Shown here piece by piece: positions 1 through 8,212 of a stretch of 64,000 nucleotides of DNA; the stretch's first letter is position 1, and each line of letters starts with the position of its first letter. The stretch spans positions 1 through 64,000 of the forward strand of contig NZ_OLMK01000088.1 in the NCBI RefSeq assembly GCF_900290235.1. Direction: 5' to 3'. A program made the position numbers and the translations under genes. Under the pieces are notes generated by a model. The model was not told the DNA's origin. It did no database searches and was given only the letters and a program-made list of their open reading frames with translations. The DNA comes from Streptomyces sp. MA5143a. Its GTDB lineage: Bacteria > Actinomycetota > Actinomycetes > Streptomycetales > Streptomycetaceae.

Positions 1-125
1 AAGATCTTCATCAGCCTTCTAGGTCGTGTTGCGACAGGCGAAGTTCGCCCGGAGCGGTATGTCGATGCGGCCCCGCGCGCCGTCAGGCGCACGGGGCCGG
101 GGATCGAGGCGGCTGGCCCAGGAGG

Positions 126-980
126 TCAGGCCATCGGCAGGCCGCCGCGTCCGGTCGGGATCGATCCGCGCGCCTTGGCCGCGGTCACCGTGCGCGCCGC
201 TTCGTGGGCCACGCGGCGCAGTGCCCCGGCGTAGCGCGAGGGGTCGAAGCGGTGGTCGGCGCCGGCGACGGAGACCGCGGCCAGGGGGCGGCCGACGGGA
301 CCCATGATCGGTACGGCCACGCAGGTCAGTCCGAGGGTGGCCTCCTGGCGGTCGTAGGCGATGCCGTCCCGGCGGATACGTCGCAGCTCGGCCCGGAAGC
401 TGTCGGCGTCGGTGAGGGTGTACTCGGTGAGAGCGGACAGCCCCGCCTCGATGGCCGCCTCCGCGGCGTCGTGGTCGAAGGCCAGCAGCGCCTTGCCGAC
501 GGCGGTGCAGTACGCGGGCAGCCGCGCGCCGATCCGTGAGGGCGTGCGGGCCGCGCGGTGACCGTGGATCTTGTTGACGTACACGATCTCGGTGCCGTGC
601 AGCACGGCCAGATGCACCGTCTCGTGCGTCAGCTCGTACAGATCGGCGAGATGGGGCAGCAACCGTTCCTGGAGCAGTAACGGTGTCGGCCCATGGACGC
701 GGTTGCCCATGTCGAAGAGCTGGATGCCGAGCCGGTAGTTGCTGCCGACCCGCTCGACGAGATCGTTGCGCTGAAGGATGCCCAGCAGGCGGAACGCCGT
801 CGACTTGCTGAGACGGGCGCAGCGGGCCAGCTCGCTGACGCCGACCTCCCTGTCCTGTTCGGCGAGCGACTTCAGGAGGACCAGCGCCTTGTCGACCGCT
901 GTCTGTTGCTCGGGCACGGGGCTCGGCGCACCGGGGTGCGGGGGGTCAGCATGCTCGGGACGAAGGGCGGTGACGCGCAT
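126..980 (-). CDS. IclR-family transcriptional regulator
   Basis: A 284-residue DNA-binding regulator. An N-terminal winged helix-turn-helix (about residues 22-80, with VSELARCARLSKSTAFRLL) is followed by the IclR effector domain (from about 100, with the family-typical HETVHLAVLHG and AYCTAVGKALLA stretches). I chose the ATG at 980 because a GGAG sits 8 bases upstream; a longer frame to 1127 would run through the putative operator. It lies next to an MHS transporter and an aromatic-ring dioxygenase operon, the usual setting of MhpR-like IclR regulators that respond to aromatic acids. An inverted repeat at 1037-1050 could mediate autoregulation. The family is certain; control of the neighbouring catabolic operons is inferred. 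Confidence 0.9.
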   Translation of the reverse strand: MRVTALRPEHADPPHPGAPSPVPEQQTAVDKALVLLKSLAEQDREVGVSELARCARLSKSTAFRLLGILQRNDLVERVGSNYRLGIQLFDMGNRVHGPTPLLLQERLLPHLADLYELTHETVHLAVLHGTEIVYVNKIHGHRAARTPSRIGARLPAYCTAVGKALLAFDHDAAEAAIEAGLSALTEYTLTDADSFRAELRRIRRDGIAYDRQEATLGLTCVAVPIMGPVGRPLAAVSVAGADHRFDPSRYAGALRRVAHEAARTVTAAKARGSIPTGRGGLPMA

Positions 981-1036
981 GGGCAGACTCCGAGGAAGGA
1001 CCGAGGGCACCGGGAAGGTCTGAGCGACCACTGAAA

Positions 1037-1050
1037 TGGACGCATGTCCA
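1037..1050. promoter_or_regulatory. Inverted repeat upstream of the iclR gene
   Basis: TGGAC-gcat-GTCCA is a perfect 5-bp inverted repeat 56 bases upstream of the iclR start. IclR-type regulators bind short palindromes of this size, so it is a candidate autoregulatory operator. No copy was noticed upstream of the dioxygenase operon. Confidence 0.4.
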
Positions 1051-1141
1051 ATGTAGGAGACCGGGTCGGGCTTGTAAACGGCGCGTGCCACAGCGGTTAC
1101 GGCCTGGGCGGTCCCGCCGCCCGCCAAGGCCGGAAAAGCCG

Positions 1142-1180
1142 GAACCGCCCGTCGTGCGTCGGCGGCACGACGGGCGGTTC
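1142..1180 (-). terminator. Rho-independent-type hairpin after the transporter gene
   Basis: A perfect 16-bp stem (1142-1157 with 1165-1180) and a 7-base loop, 22 bases beyond the transporter stop at 1203. There is no long T run, as is usual in Streptomyces. It separates the transporter from the iclR promoter region. Confidence 0.8.
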
Positions 1181-1202
1181 GAGGGTCTTCGGACGAGGGA
1201 CG

Positions 1203-2540
1203 TCAGGCGCTGAAGTCCTCGTCGCGGGTCTCGGGCAGGGCCAGCACACAGACCAGGCTGACCAGGCAGAGAGCGCCCGCGTACAGGCCCAGGATCAGGG
1301 GCGACTTCCAGTGGGTGTTCAGCCAGGTGGCGACCAGCGGGGCGAAGCCGCCGCCGAGAGTGGCGGCGAGGATGAACGTCGCCGACGCCCCGGTGTAGCG
1401 CAGCCGGGCCGGGAACAGCTCCGGGAGGAACGCGGCCATCGGGGAGAACATCATGATGAACAGCACGAGCCCGAGGCTGAAGGCCCCGGTGATCAGTACA
1501 CCGTCGCCGGTGTTCAGGGAGCCGAACATGGGCAGCGCCCACAGGGCGCAACCGGCCGCGCCCGTCAGCATCACCGGGCGTCTGCCCACCCGGTCGGCGA
1601 GCTTCGCCACCGGCACCGTGGCGGCCACGACGGCCGCGGCGGCGATGCTCGTGGCGGTCAGCATCGTGGGCTGGGGGATGCCGAGGGCGGCCGGCCCGTA
1701 GGAGATGCTGTACACGATCGTCAGGTAGTACACCGCGGAGCCGCCGATCGCCGCGCCGATGCCGAGGAGCAGTCTTCCCGGGTACTCCTTGACCAGGACA
1801 CCGAGGGGGAAACGCGGCGCGGCGGCGCCGGCGGGGCGCTGTTCGAAGACCGGGGACTCGGTGACCCGGGAGCGCACCCAGAGGCCGACGACGATGAGGA
1901 CGGTGCTCAGCAGGAACGGTATGCGCCAGGCCCACTCGGCGAAACCGTCCTTGCCCGCGATCGACAGCGTCGGAAGGATCACGGCGCTGGACAGCAGGAA
2001 ACCGAGCGGCGGGCCGGCCTGCGGGATCGACGCGAACAGGGCGCGGCGTCCGGGAGGCGCGTGCTCCGCCGCCAGCAGCACGGCCCCGCCCCACTCGCCG
2101 CCCAGGCTCACGCCCTGCAACAGGCGGAGCACGACCAGGAGGACGGGGGCGACGAGGCCGGCGGTCTCGTAGGTCGGCAGCAGTCCGACGCCGACCGTGG
2201 ACAGGCCCATCAGCACCAGCGAGAGGAAGAGGGCCCGCTTACGGCCGACCCGGTCGCCGATGCCTCCGAACAGCACCACGCCGACGGGGCGGGCGAGGAA
2301 GGCGGCGGCGAAGGTGAGGAACGCGGCGAGTGTGGAGACCGTGGCGTTTCCGGCGGGGAAGAAGGCCGGGCCCAGGACGAGGGCCGCGGCCGTACCGTAC
2401 ACGGCGAAGTCGTAGTACTCGATGGTCGTGCCGATGAGGCTCGCGACGGCGACGCGCGACACGTTGGTTTTCTGTGCGGTGGATGCCGCGGTGGTGGTGA
2501 CGCCGGCCGGTGCGGCGTCGCGGGTGGTCTCTGAGGACAT
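1203..2540 (-). CDS. MFS transporter, metabolite:H+ symporter (MHS) family
   Basis: A 445-residue integral membrane transporter. The order of segments, the GIGDRVGRKRAL loop between TM2 and TM3 and the later KLADRVGRRPVML loop are typical of the metabolite:H+ symporters (KgtP, ShiA, ProP-like), which have twelve membrane helices and import organic acids. It is transcribed away from the ring-hydroxylating dioxygenase operon across a 327-bp divergent region. Uptake of the aromatic-acid substrate of that operon is the natural inference; sequence alone does not fix the substrate. A strong hairpin follows the stop. Confidence 0.88.
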   Translation of the reverse strand: MSSETTRDAAPAGVTTTAASTAQKTNVSRVAVASLIGTTIEYYDFAVYGTAAALVLGPAFFPAGNATVSTLAAFLTFAAAFLARPVGVVLFGGIGDRVGRKRALFLSLVLMGLSTVGVGLLPTYETAGLVAPVLLVVLRLLQGVSLGGEWGGAVLLAAEHAPPGRRALFASIPQAGPPLGFLLSSAVILPTLSIAGKDGFAEWAWRIPFLLSTVLIVVGLWVRSRVTESPVFEQRPAGAAAPRFPLGVLVKEYPGRLLLGIGAAIGGSAVYYLTIVYSISYGPAALGIPQPTMLTATSIAAAAVVAATVPVAKLADRVGRRPVMLTGAAGCALWALPMFGSLNTGDGVLITGAFSLGLVLFIMMFSPMAAFLPELFPARLRYTGASATFILAATLGGGFAPLVATWLNTHWKSPLILGLYAGALCLVSLVCVLALPETRDEDFSA

Positions 2541-2867
2541 GAGGCGGCTCGATTCCGGTCAGGCCCGGATGCGCAGTGATCCAGGACACACGGTGGGGAC
2601 CTGAGCGGGGACTGTAGAGGCGCGGCGGTCGCTGAAAAGGTCCGTGTCCCGCACTGCGGCACGACACTTGGGGCGCATCCGACACTCATGTCCCGCCGGC
2701 GTGACGAGGCCACCGCGGCGGCGTGCCACGACACGGAACAGCGGCTGTACCGGTCTCCGGGTGGTGACGTGTGCTGGGCCCATGCAGCGACACCACACCG
2801 ACGGCGCCGGCGCCCGCTCGGACCGGCGGCGCCCGGCGGGCCCGGCCCCGTCCGAGGAGGCCCAGCG
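2541..2867. promoter_or_regulatory. Divergent promoter region between transporter and dioxygenase operon
   Basis: No credible gene is present in these 327 bases. The region contains the imperfect inverted repeat GTGTC...GACAC at 2644-2667, whose first 19 bases match 16 of 19 positions of a motif at 10451-10469 upstream of the second catabolic operon. The dioxygenase Shine-Dalgarno (GGAGG, about 2855) lies at the right end. Likely site of substrate-responsive control of both divergent units. Confidence 0.55.
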
Positions 2868-4199
2868 ATGACGTCCACCCCCGCCCGCCCCGCGGCGCGC
2901 CCCCTGGCCCGGGTTGCCGAGCCGGCCGTCGACGTGAGCGGGTACTTCGCCCTCGACCGCGGTCTGATCGACCGCACGATCTTCGGTGACCAGGCGCTCT
3001 ACCGGCAGGAGTTGCGCCGTGTGTTCGCGCCGAGCTGGCTGTTCCTCGCGCACGAGAGCCAGTTCACCAAGCCGGGCGACTTCTTCACCACGTACATGGG
3101 GGAGGACCCGGTCATCGTCGCCATGGGCCGGGACCGCAGGATCCGGGCGTTCCTCAACGCCTGCCGGCACCGGGGGATGCGGATCTGCCGGGCCGACGCG
3201 GGCGCGACGAAGGCGTTCACCTGCAGCTACCACGGCTGGTCGTACGACATGGCGGGCAAGCTGGTCAACGTCCCCAACGCCGAGGACTACCCGACGGAGT
3301 TCGACCGCGAGCAGTGGGGACTCACCGAGGTCGCGCAGCTCGACACGTACAAGGGGCTCGTCTTCGGGACCTGGAACCCCGAGGCGCCGCCGCTGGCCGA
3401 GGCGCTCGGCGGCATGACCTGGTACATGGACGCGATGCTCGACCGCGATCCCGAGGGCACCGAGGTCGTCGGCGGCGTCCACAAGTGGGTCCTGGAGGGC
3501 AACTGGAAGCTGGCGGCGGAGCAGTTCGCCTCCGACTGGTACCACGTCAACATCTCGCACGCGTCGGCGCTGATGGTCATGTCGCCGTCCGGCAAGGGGC
3601 CGAAGACGGAGATCGTGCAGACCCCGGGACGGCAGTACACCGATCCGCTCGGTCACGGCGCCGGTTTCCCCACCCACGCCAAGAGCCGCTTCGACGACCG
3701 GGTCGTGCACGGCTACTACGACTACGAGGCGCTGCGCGAACGGCTCGGCGACGCACGGGTGGAAGGGCCGATGACCACCGGTCACGCCACCGTCTTCCCC
3801 AACTTCTCCTACCTGCCCGTCAACGGCTCCATCCGGGTCTGGCACCCCAAGGGACCGGACCGGATGGAGGTGTGGGCCTGGACGATCGTCGACCGGTCCA
3901 TGCCGGCCGAGGTGAAGGAGGCCCAACGGCTGTACAACCTGCGGACGTTCGGGCCGACCGGCATCTTCGAGCAGGACGACGGCGAGAACTGGAGCGAGTG
4001 CCAGGCCACCGCCCACGGCTTCATGGCCGGGTCCATGACCCTCAACTACCAGATGGGGATCGGGCTCCAGACCGAGGACGGTGTCCATCCCGGCACCACC
4101 GGCCGTCTCTACAGCGACGGCGCCGCCCGCGGCTTCTACGCCCGCTGGCGCGATCTGATGAACACGCCCGCCTGGCACGAGCACCAGAAGGACACCTGA
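2868..4199 (+). CDS. Aromatic-ring-hydroxylating dioxygenase, alpha (large) subunit
   Basis: A 443-residue catalytic subunit of a Rieske non-heme iron oxygenase that adds O2 across an aromatic ring to form a cis-dihydrodiol. The Rieske [2Fe-2S] ligands are C99-x-H101 and C119-x2-H122. The mononuclear iron site is D223-W-Y-H226-x4-H231, and the later GENWSE stretch is where the third ligand region lies. The start at 2868 follows a GGAGG; upstream codons in the same frame have no ribosome site. The ferredoxin gene overlaps its stop (ATGA). The operon resembles HcaE of the 3-phenylpropionate/cinnamate dioxygenase because MhpB-type ring-fission genes follow. Biphenyl- or benzoate-like substrates are not excluded. 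Confidence 0.93.
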   Translation: MTSTPARPAARPLARVAEPAVDVSGYFALDRGLIDRTIFGDQALYRQELRRVFAPSWLFLAHESQFTKPGDFFTTYMGEDPVIVAMGRDRRIRAFLNACRHRGMRICRADAGATKAFTCSYHGWSYDMAGKLVNVPNAEDYPTEFDREQWGLTEVAQLDTYKGLVFGTWNPEAPPLAEALGGMTWYMDAMLDRDPEGTEVVGGVHKWVLEGNWKLAAEQFASDWYHVNISHASALMVMSPSGKGPKTEIVQTPGRQYTDPLGHGAGFPTHAKSRFDDRVVHGYYDYEALRERLGDARVEGPMTTGHATVFPNFSYLPVNGSIRVWHPKGPDRMEVWAWTIVDRSMPAEVKEAQRLYNLRTFGPTGIFEQDDGENWSECQATAHGFMAGSMTLNYQMGIGLQTEDGVHPGTTGRLYSDGAARGFYARWRDLMNTPAWHEHQKDT

Positions 4200-4558
4200 T
4201 GAGCATCACCCACACCGGTATCCGCGTGGCCGCCGTCGGCGACATCGAGGACGGCGAGGCCCTGAAGGTGCCCGCCGAGATCACCGGCCACGGCGACGCC
4301 ATCGCCGTCTTCCACGACGGCGGCGTCTACTACGCCCTCGACGACACCTGCTCCCACGGTCAGGCGTCCCTCGCCGACGGCTGGATCGAGGACGGCGAGG
4401 TCGAGTGCCCGCTCCACAGCGCCCGCTTCTGTCTCAGCTCGGGTCGACCGTTGTGCATGCCCGCCACCGTCACCGTCCGTGCCCATCGCGTCGAGGTGCG
4501 GGACGGCTGGATCTGGGTGCACCCGGCGCTCGACTCCGCCGAGGAGGCCGGCGGATGA
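4199..4558 (+). CDS. Rieske-type ferredoxin component of the ring dioxygenase
   Basis: A 119-residue soluble ferredoxin that passes electrons from the reductase encoded next to the dioxygenase alpha subunit. The Rieske cluster ligands are C51-x-H53 and C70-x2-H73, in the context CSHGQASL and CPLHSARF. Size and motif fit the HcaC/BphF class. The ATG overlaps the alpha-subunit stop by four bases (ATGA), and its own stop overlaps the reductase start in the same way, so the three genes are translationally coupled. Confidence 0.93.
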   Translation: MSITHTGIRVAAVGDIEDGEALKVPAEITGHGDAIAVFHDGGVYYALDDTCSHGQASLADGWIEDGEVECPLHSARFCLSSGRPLCMPATVTVRAHRVEVRDGWIWVHPALDSAEEAGG

Positions 4559-5775
4559 GCTCGCCGCGCCGCGTCGCCGTCGTCGGCGCCGGCCTGGCCG
4601 CCGTCTCCACCTGCGACGCGCTGCGTGCCCAGGGGTACGACGGTGAACTGGTGCTGTACTGCGACGAGCGGGGACTACCGTACGACCGGCCACCGCTCAG
4701 CAAGGACGTGCTGCTGGGCAAGTCCGGGCGCGACGACATCCTGCTGCGCCCCGAGCAGTGGTACGAGGGACAGCGCGTCGACCTGCGGGACGGCACCCCA
4801 GTCCGGGCGATCCGCCCCGGGGAGAGCGGCATCGAACTGGCCGACGGCTCGGTGGTGGGCGCCGACCGCGTCGTGCTGGCCACCGGCGGCACCCCGCGGG
4901 CGCTGCCCGTGCCCGGGGGCGACGACCCGGCCGTGCGGGTGCTGCGCACCTGGGAGGACGCCGAGCGGCTGCGGGAACGGCTGCTGCCCGACGCGCGGGT
5001 GACGGTCGTCGGCGGCGGGCTGATCGGCGCCGAGACGGCCGCGGTCGCGGTGGCCCTCGGCTGCCGCGTCACCCTGGTCGACCCGGTGCCGGTGCCGCTG
5101 GCCGCGGTGGTCGGCGAGGACGTCGCCCGGGCCCTGCACGGCAGGCACACCGCCGAGGGCATCGAGGTGATCACCTCGGGTGTCGAGCGCGTCGAACGCC
5201 GCCCCGCCGCCGGCGAGGTCCTCGTCCGCCTCACGGGCGGCAGCCGGGTCGTCGTCGCCGACACCGTGGTGGTGGGCATCGGCATCCGCCCCGCCACGGG
5301 GCTGGCCGAGGCCGCCGGACTGCGCGTGGACAACGGCGTCGTCGTCCACGCCGGGCAGCGCACCTCGCACCCGAACGTCTTCGCTGTCGGAGACGTGGCC
5401 CGCCTCGACGGCCACCGCGTCCGGCACGAGCACTGGGAGGCCGCCCAGCAGGGCGGCGAGGCCGCCGCGAGCGGCATCCTGGGCCGGCCGCTTCGGCAGG
5501 CCGGCGCCCCGTGGTTCTGGTCGGACCGCCACGGCTCACGTCTGGAGGCGGTCGGCACCATGGCGGACGCCGGGCGGACCGTGGTGCGCGGTGCCCCGGA
5601 CAGCGGCGCCTTCACCGTCTTCGGCCTGCGCGGCGACCGGCTGGTCGCGGCGGCGGCCATCGACCGCGCACGCGACATCAAGGCCGCCCGGCGGCTCGTC
5701 GACCGGGGTGTGACGGTCGACCCCGCCCGCCTCGCCGACGAGGGCGTCGACCTGCGCGCGCTGCTGAAGCGGTGA
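4555..5775 (+). CDS. FAD-dependent ferredoxin reductase of the ring dioxygenase
   Basis: A 406-residue NAD(P)H:ferredoxin reductase. The N-terminal FAD-binding glycine motif VVGAGLAAVS (about residues 7-16) and a second NAD-binding motif VVGGGLIGAETAAVA (about 151-165) define the two-dinucleotide-fold family (HcaD, BphG/BphA4). The stretch FAVGDVARL near residue 280 is the conserved FAD-contacting segment. It would supply electrons to the Rieske ferredoxin just upstream, with which it shares an ATGA overlap. A hairpin and 98 non-coding bases separate it from the beta subunit, an uncommon gene order. Confidence 0.93.
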   Translation: MSSPRRVAVVGAGLAAVSTCDALRAQGYDGELVLYCDERGLPYDRPPLSKDVLLGKSGRDDILLRPEQWYEGQRVDLRDGTPVRAIRPGESGIELADGSVVGADRVVLATGGTPRALPVPGGDDPAVRVLRTWEDAERLRERLLPDARVTVVGGGLIGAETAAVAVALGCRVTLVDPVPVPLAAVVGEDVARALHGRHTAEGIEVITSGVERVERRPAAGEVLVRLTGGSRVVVADTVVVGIGIRPATGLAEAAGLRVDNGVVVHAGQRTSHPNVFAVGDVARLDGHRVRHEHWEAAQQGGEAAASGILGRPLRQAGAPWFWSDRHGSRLEAVGTMADAGRTVVRGAPDSGAFTVFGLRGDRLVAAAAIDRARDIKAARRLVDRGVTVDPARLADEGVDLRALLKR

Positions 5776-5781
5776 CGCGCC

Positions 5782-5804
5782 GCCGTGCCCCCCACCGGCA
5801 CGGC
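5782..5804 (+). terminator. Intra-operon hairpin between reductase and beta subunit
   Basis: The 8-bp arms GCCGTGCC and GGCACGGC are separated by 7 bases, 6 bases after the reductase stop. It could be a partial terminator or an RNA-stabilising end that lets the subunits be made in different amounts; the downstream genes have no obvious promoter of their own. Confidence 0.45.
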
Positions 5805-5873
5805 TCCCTCCCGAACCACCCTCTCCGCGCCGGCATCACAGCATGGGGCGCGGCCCGCAGGAGGACTCAACCG

Positions 5874-6443
5874 ATGAGCATTCACCCCCCGGAGCCGACG
5901 GTCAGGGACACCTCGTCCCTGTCCTTCGACGAGGACATCCGGCTCCACTTCGAGGTGCAGCGGCTGTACGCCACCGAGGCGCGGCTCCTCGACCAGCACC
6001 GCTACGCGGACTGGCTGGAGCTGCTCGCCGACGACCTGCACTACTGGGCGCCGGTGCGCACCAACCGGCTGCGCCGGCAGCAGGCGCTGGCCGACGGGGC
6101 ACCCGGCGAGGTGGCGATCTTCGACGAGACGAAGGCGAGCCTGGCCTGGCGGATCCGCCGCTTCGACTCCGGTATGGCCTGGGCCGAGGACCCGCCCTCC
6201 CGCACTCGGCACCTGATCACCAACGTCCTGGTCCGGACGGCCGACGAGCCGGGTGAGTACGTCGCCGAGTCGTCCTTCCTCTGCTACCGCAACCGCCTGG
6301 AACGCGAGGTCGACCTCTACGCCGGCGGGCGCACCGACGTCCTGCGCCGCGATCCGGACGACGGGCGGCTGCTGATCGCCCGCCGCACGATCCTGCTCGA
6401 CCAGAACGTCCTGCTCGCCAAGAACATCAGCACCTTCCTGTGA
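5874..6443 (+). CDS. Aromatic-ring-hydroxylating dioxygenase, beta (small) subunit
   Basis: A 189-residue small subunit of the alpha3beta3 oxygenase, with a structural role. The body matches the family: an N-terminal helix with FEVQRLYATEARLLDQHRY, the YWAPVRTNR segment, a mid-region RHLITNV motif, and the terminal LIARRTILLDQNVL strand. The SnoaL/NTF2-like fold is expected. Start chosen at the ATG preceded by CAGGAGGA, 9 bases upstream. It is oddly placed after the ferredoxin and reductase instead of right after the alpha subunit. Its TGA overlaps an upstream GTG of the next gene. Confidence 0.92.
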   Translation: MSIHPPEPTVRDTSSLSFDEDIRLHFEVQRLYATEARLLDQHRYADWLELLADDLHYWAPVRTNRLRRQQALADGAPGEVAIFDETKASLAWRIRRFDSGMAWAEDPPSRTRHLITNVLVRTADEPGEYVAESSFLCYRNRLEREVDLYAGGRTDVLRRDPDDGRLLIARRTILLDQNVLLAKNISTFL

Positions 6444-6457
6444 ACCGGAGTCCGCTC

Positions 6458-7324
6458 GTGACCACTGAAGAGACGACCGACGTGAAGCTCGTCGAGCACA
6501 CGGTGGAGACCACGCTCGGTCCCATCGCCGTCAGCGAAGCCGGTGAGGGGCCGGTGCTGGTGATGCTGCACGGCGGCGGGCCCGGCGCCGGCGCGGTCGC
6601 CAACTACCACCAGAACCTGCCCGCCCTCACCCGGTACTTCAGGGTGGTGCTGCCCGACCAGCCCGGTTTCGGCGGCAGTTACCGCCCCACCGAGGACGAC
6701 CTCGACGCCCGCAGCATCACCGAGATCACCGTCGACGCGCTGGTGCAGACCCTCGACGCGCTCGGTGTCGAGCGCTTCCATCTGCTCGGCAACAGCCTCG
6801 GCGGAGCGGCCGCCATCGCCACCGCGCTCGCCGTCCCCGAGCGGGTGGAGAAGCTGGTGCTGATGGCGCCGGGCGGCGGCTGGCTGCCGTTCGGGCCCAC
6901 CCCGACCGAGGGCCAGAAGGCGATGTTCCGCTACTACAACGGCGAGGGCCCGACCCTGAAGAAGATGCGGGACTTCATCGGCGTGATGACCGCCGAGCCC
7001 AAGCGCTGGACGGACACCGCGCAGGCCCGCTACGAGGCGTCCCTCGACGAGTCCCACATCGCCTTCTACCACCGCTACAACGCCGCCTTCGCCAAGCGGC
7101 ACGGCATGGACCCGCTCTGGCAGCGCGTCCACAAGGTCAAGGCGCCCACCCTCCTGCTCTGGGGCCGTGACGACCGCACGATCACCCTGGACGGCGCGCA
7201 GCTCATGCTCAAGCAGATCCGCGATGTCCAGCTGCACGTCTTCGGCGGCTGCGGCCACTGGGTGCAGCTTGAGCGCCAGGCCGAGTTCGAGCGTCTGGTC
7301 ACCGACTTCCTCAGGGAGCACTGA
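6458..7324 (+). CDS. Alpha/beta hydrolase, meta-cleavage product (C-C bond) hydrolase
   Basis: A 288-residue hydrolase of the MhpC/BphD/HsaD family, which splits the C-C bond of the ring-fission product made by the extradiol dioxygenase. The oxyanion loop HGGGPGAGA, the nucleophile elbow GNSLGG, the acid in WGRDDRTI and the base in GCGHWVQLE are all present. I prefer the GTG at 6458 (GGAG 7 bases upstream); the GTG at 6440 overlapping the previous stop is an alternative. MhpC action on 2-hydroxy-6-oxonona-2,4-dienedioate would fit with the MhpB-type dioxygenase encoded at 11509. Confidence 0.9.
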   Translation: MTTEETTDVKLVEHTVETTLGPIAVSEAGEGPVLVMLHGGGPGAGAVANYHQNLPALTRYFRVVLPDQPGFGGSYRPTEDDLDARSITEITVDALVQTLDALGVERFHLLGNSLGGAAAIATALAVPERVEKLVLMAPGGGWLPFGPTPTEGQKAMFRYYNGEGPTLKKMRDFIGVMTAEPKRWTDTAQARYEASLDESHIAFYHRYNAAFAKRHGMDPLWQRVHKVKAPTLLLWGRDDRTITLDGAQLMLKQIRDVQLHVFGGCGHWVQLERQAEFERLVTDFLREH

Positions 7325-7327
7325 CCC

Positions 7328-8167
7328 ATGGGCTGGCTGAAGGGCGAGGTCGCCCTCATCACCGGCGGCGGCTCCGGCATCGGCCGCGCCGTCGCGCTCC
7401 GCTACCTCGCCGAGGGCGCCGACGTCGCCATCGTCGGCCGCAGCGCCGAGCAGCTTCAGGACGTGGTGCGTGCCGCGGGCGAACTCGGGGGCCGCGTGCT
7501 GACCGTGCCGGGAGACGTGCGCTCCCCGGACGACCTGCACCGCGCGGTCGAAGCCACCGTCGGACGGTTCGGCAAGCTGGACATCCTCGTCCCCAACGCC
7601 GGCATCTGGGACTACCACCGCAGCCTCACCCGGCTGACCGGCAAGGAGTTCTCCGAGGCCTTCGACGAGATATTCGCCATCAACGTCAAGGGCTACCTCC
7701 TGGCGGTGGAGGCCGCCTGGCGCGAGCTGGTCGCCACCCGCGGCAGCATCGTGATGACCCTGTCCAACGCCTCCTTCCACACCGACGGCGGCGGTGTCCT
7801 CTACACCGCCAGCAAGCACGCCTGCCTCGGCCTGCTCCGCCAGTTCGCCTACGAACTGGCCCCCAGCGTCCGGGTCAACGGCGTCGCCGTCGGCGGCATG
7901 CGCACCCAGCTGCGCGGCCCGCGGAGCCTGGGCCTTCAGGACCGTACCCTGGCCGCGTCCTTCGCCAGGAACGAGGCCTCCGGTGTCGAACAGCCCCCGC
8001 TGATCCCGCTGTACGACTCCAGCGTCGAGCCGGCGGACTTCACCGGCCCCTACGTCCTGCTCGCCTCCCGCACCGACAGCGGCACCGTCACCGGTGCGGT
8101 CATCCCCGCGGACGGCGGAATCGCCGTCCGCGGCTTCCGCTCCCCCGCCGGCGGCGCCGGCCTCTGA
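7328..8167 (+). CDS. cis-Dihydrodiol dehydrogenase (short-chain dehydrogenase)
   Basis: A 279-residue NAD-dependent short-chain dehydrogenase. The TGGGSGIGRA cofactor motif is near residue 13, followed by NAG at about 90 and the catalytic YTASK with its upstream serine. The length and the C-terminal extension are typical of HcaB/BphB, which rearomatise the cis-dihydrodiol made by the adjacent Rieske dioxygenase to a 2,3-dihydroxy aromatic. It starts 4 bases after the hydrolase stop, in the same operon. The assignment to the dihydrodiol step comes from family resemblance plus context. Confidence 0.88.
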   Translation: MGWLKGEVALITGGGSGIGRAVALRYLAEGADVAIVGRSAEQLQDVVRAAGELGGRVLTVPGDVRSPDDLHRAVEATVGRFGKLDILVPNAGIWDYHRSLTRLTGKEFSEAFDEIFAINVKGYLLAVEAAWRELVATRGSIVMTLSNASFHTDGGGVLYTASKHACLGLLRQFAYELAPSVRVNGVAVGGMRTQLRGPRSLGLQDRTLAASFARNEASGVEQPPLIPLYDSSVEPADFTGPYVLLASRTDSGTVTGAVIPADGGIAVRGFRSPAGGAGL

Positions 8168-8212
8168 AATCCGCCCGCTTCCCGTCCGAGAGCCATCGAA
8201 GGAGCCGACGCC

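Noticed and set aside
1..125. Possible gene at the left edge
   Set aside because: The short forward frame is Arg/Gly-rich with no recognisable domain and overlaps the iclR end; nothing can be supported.
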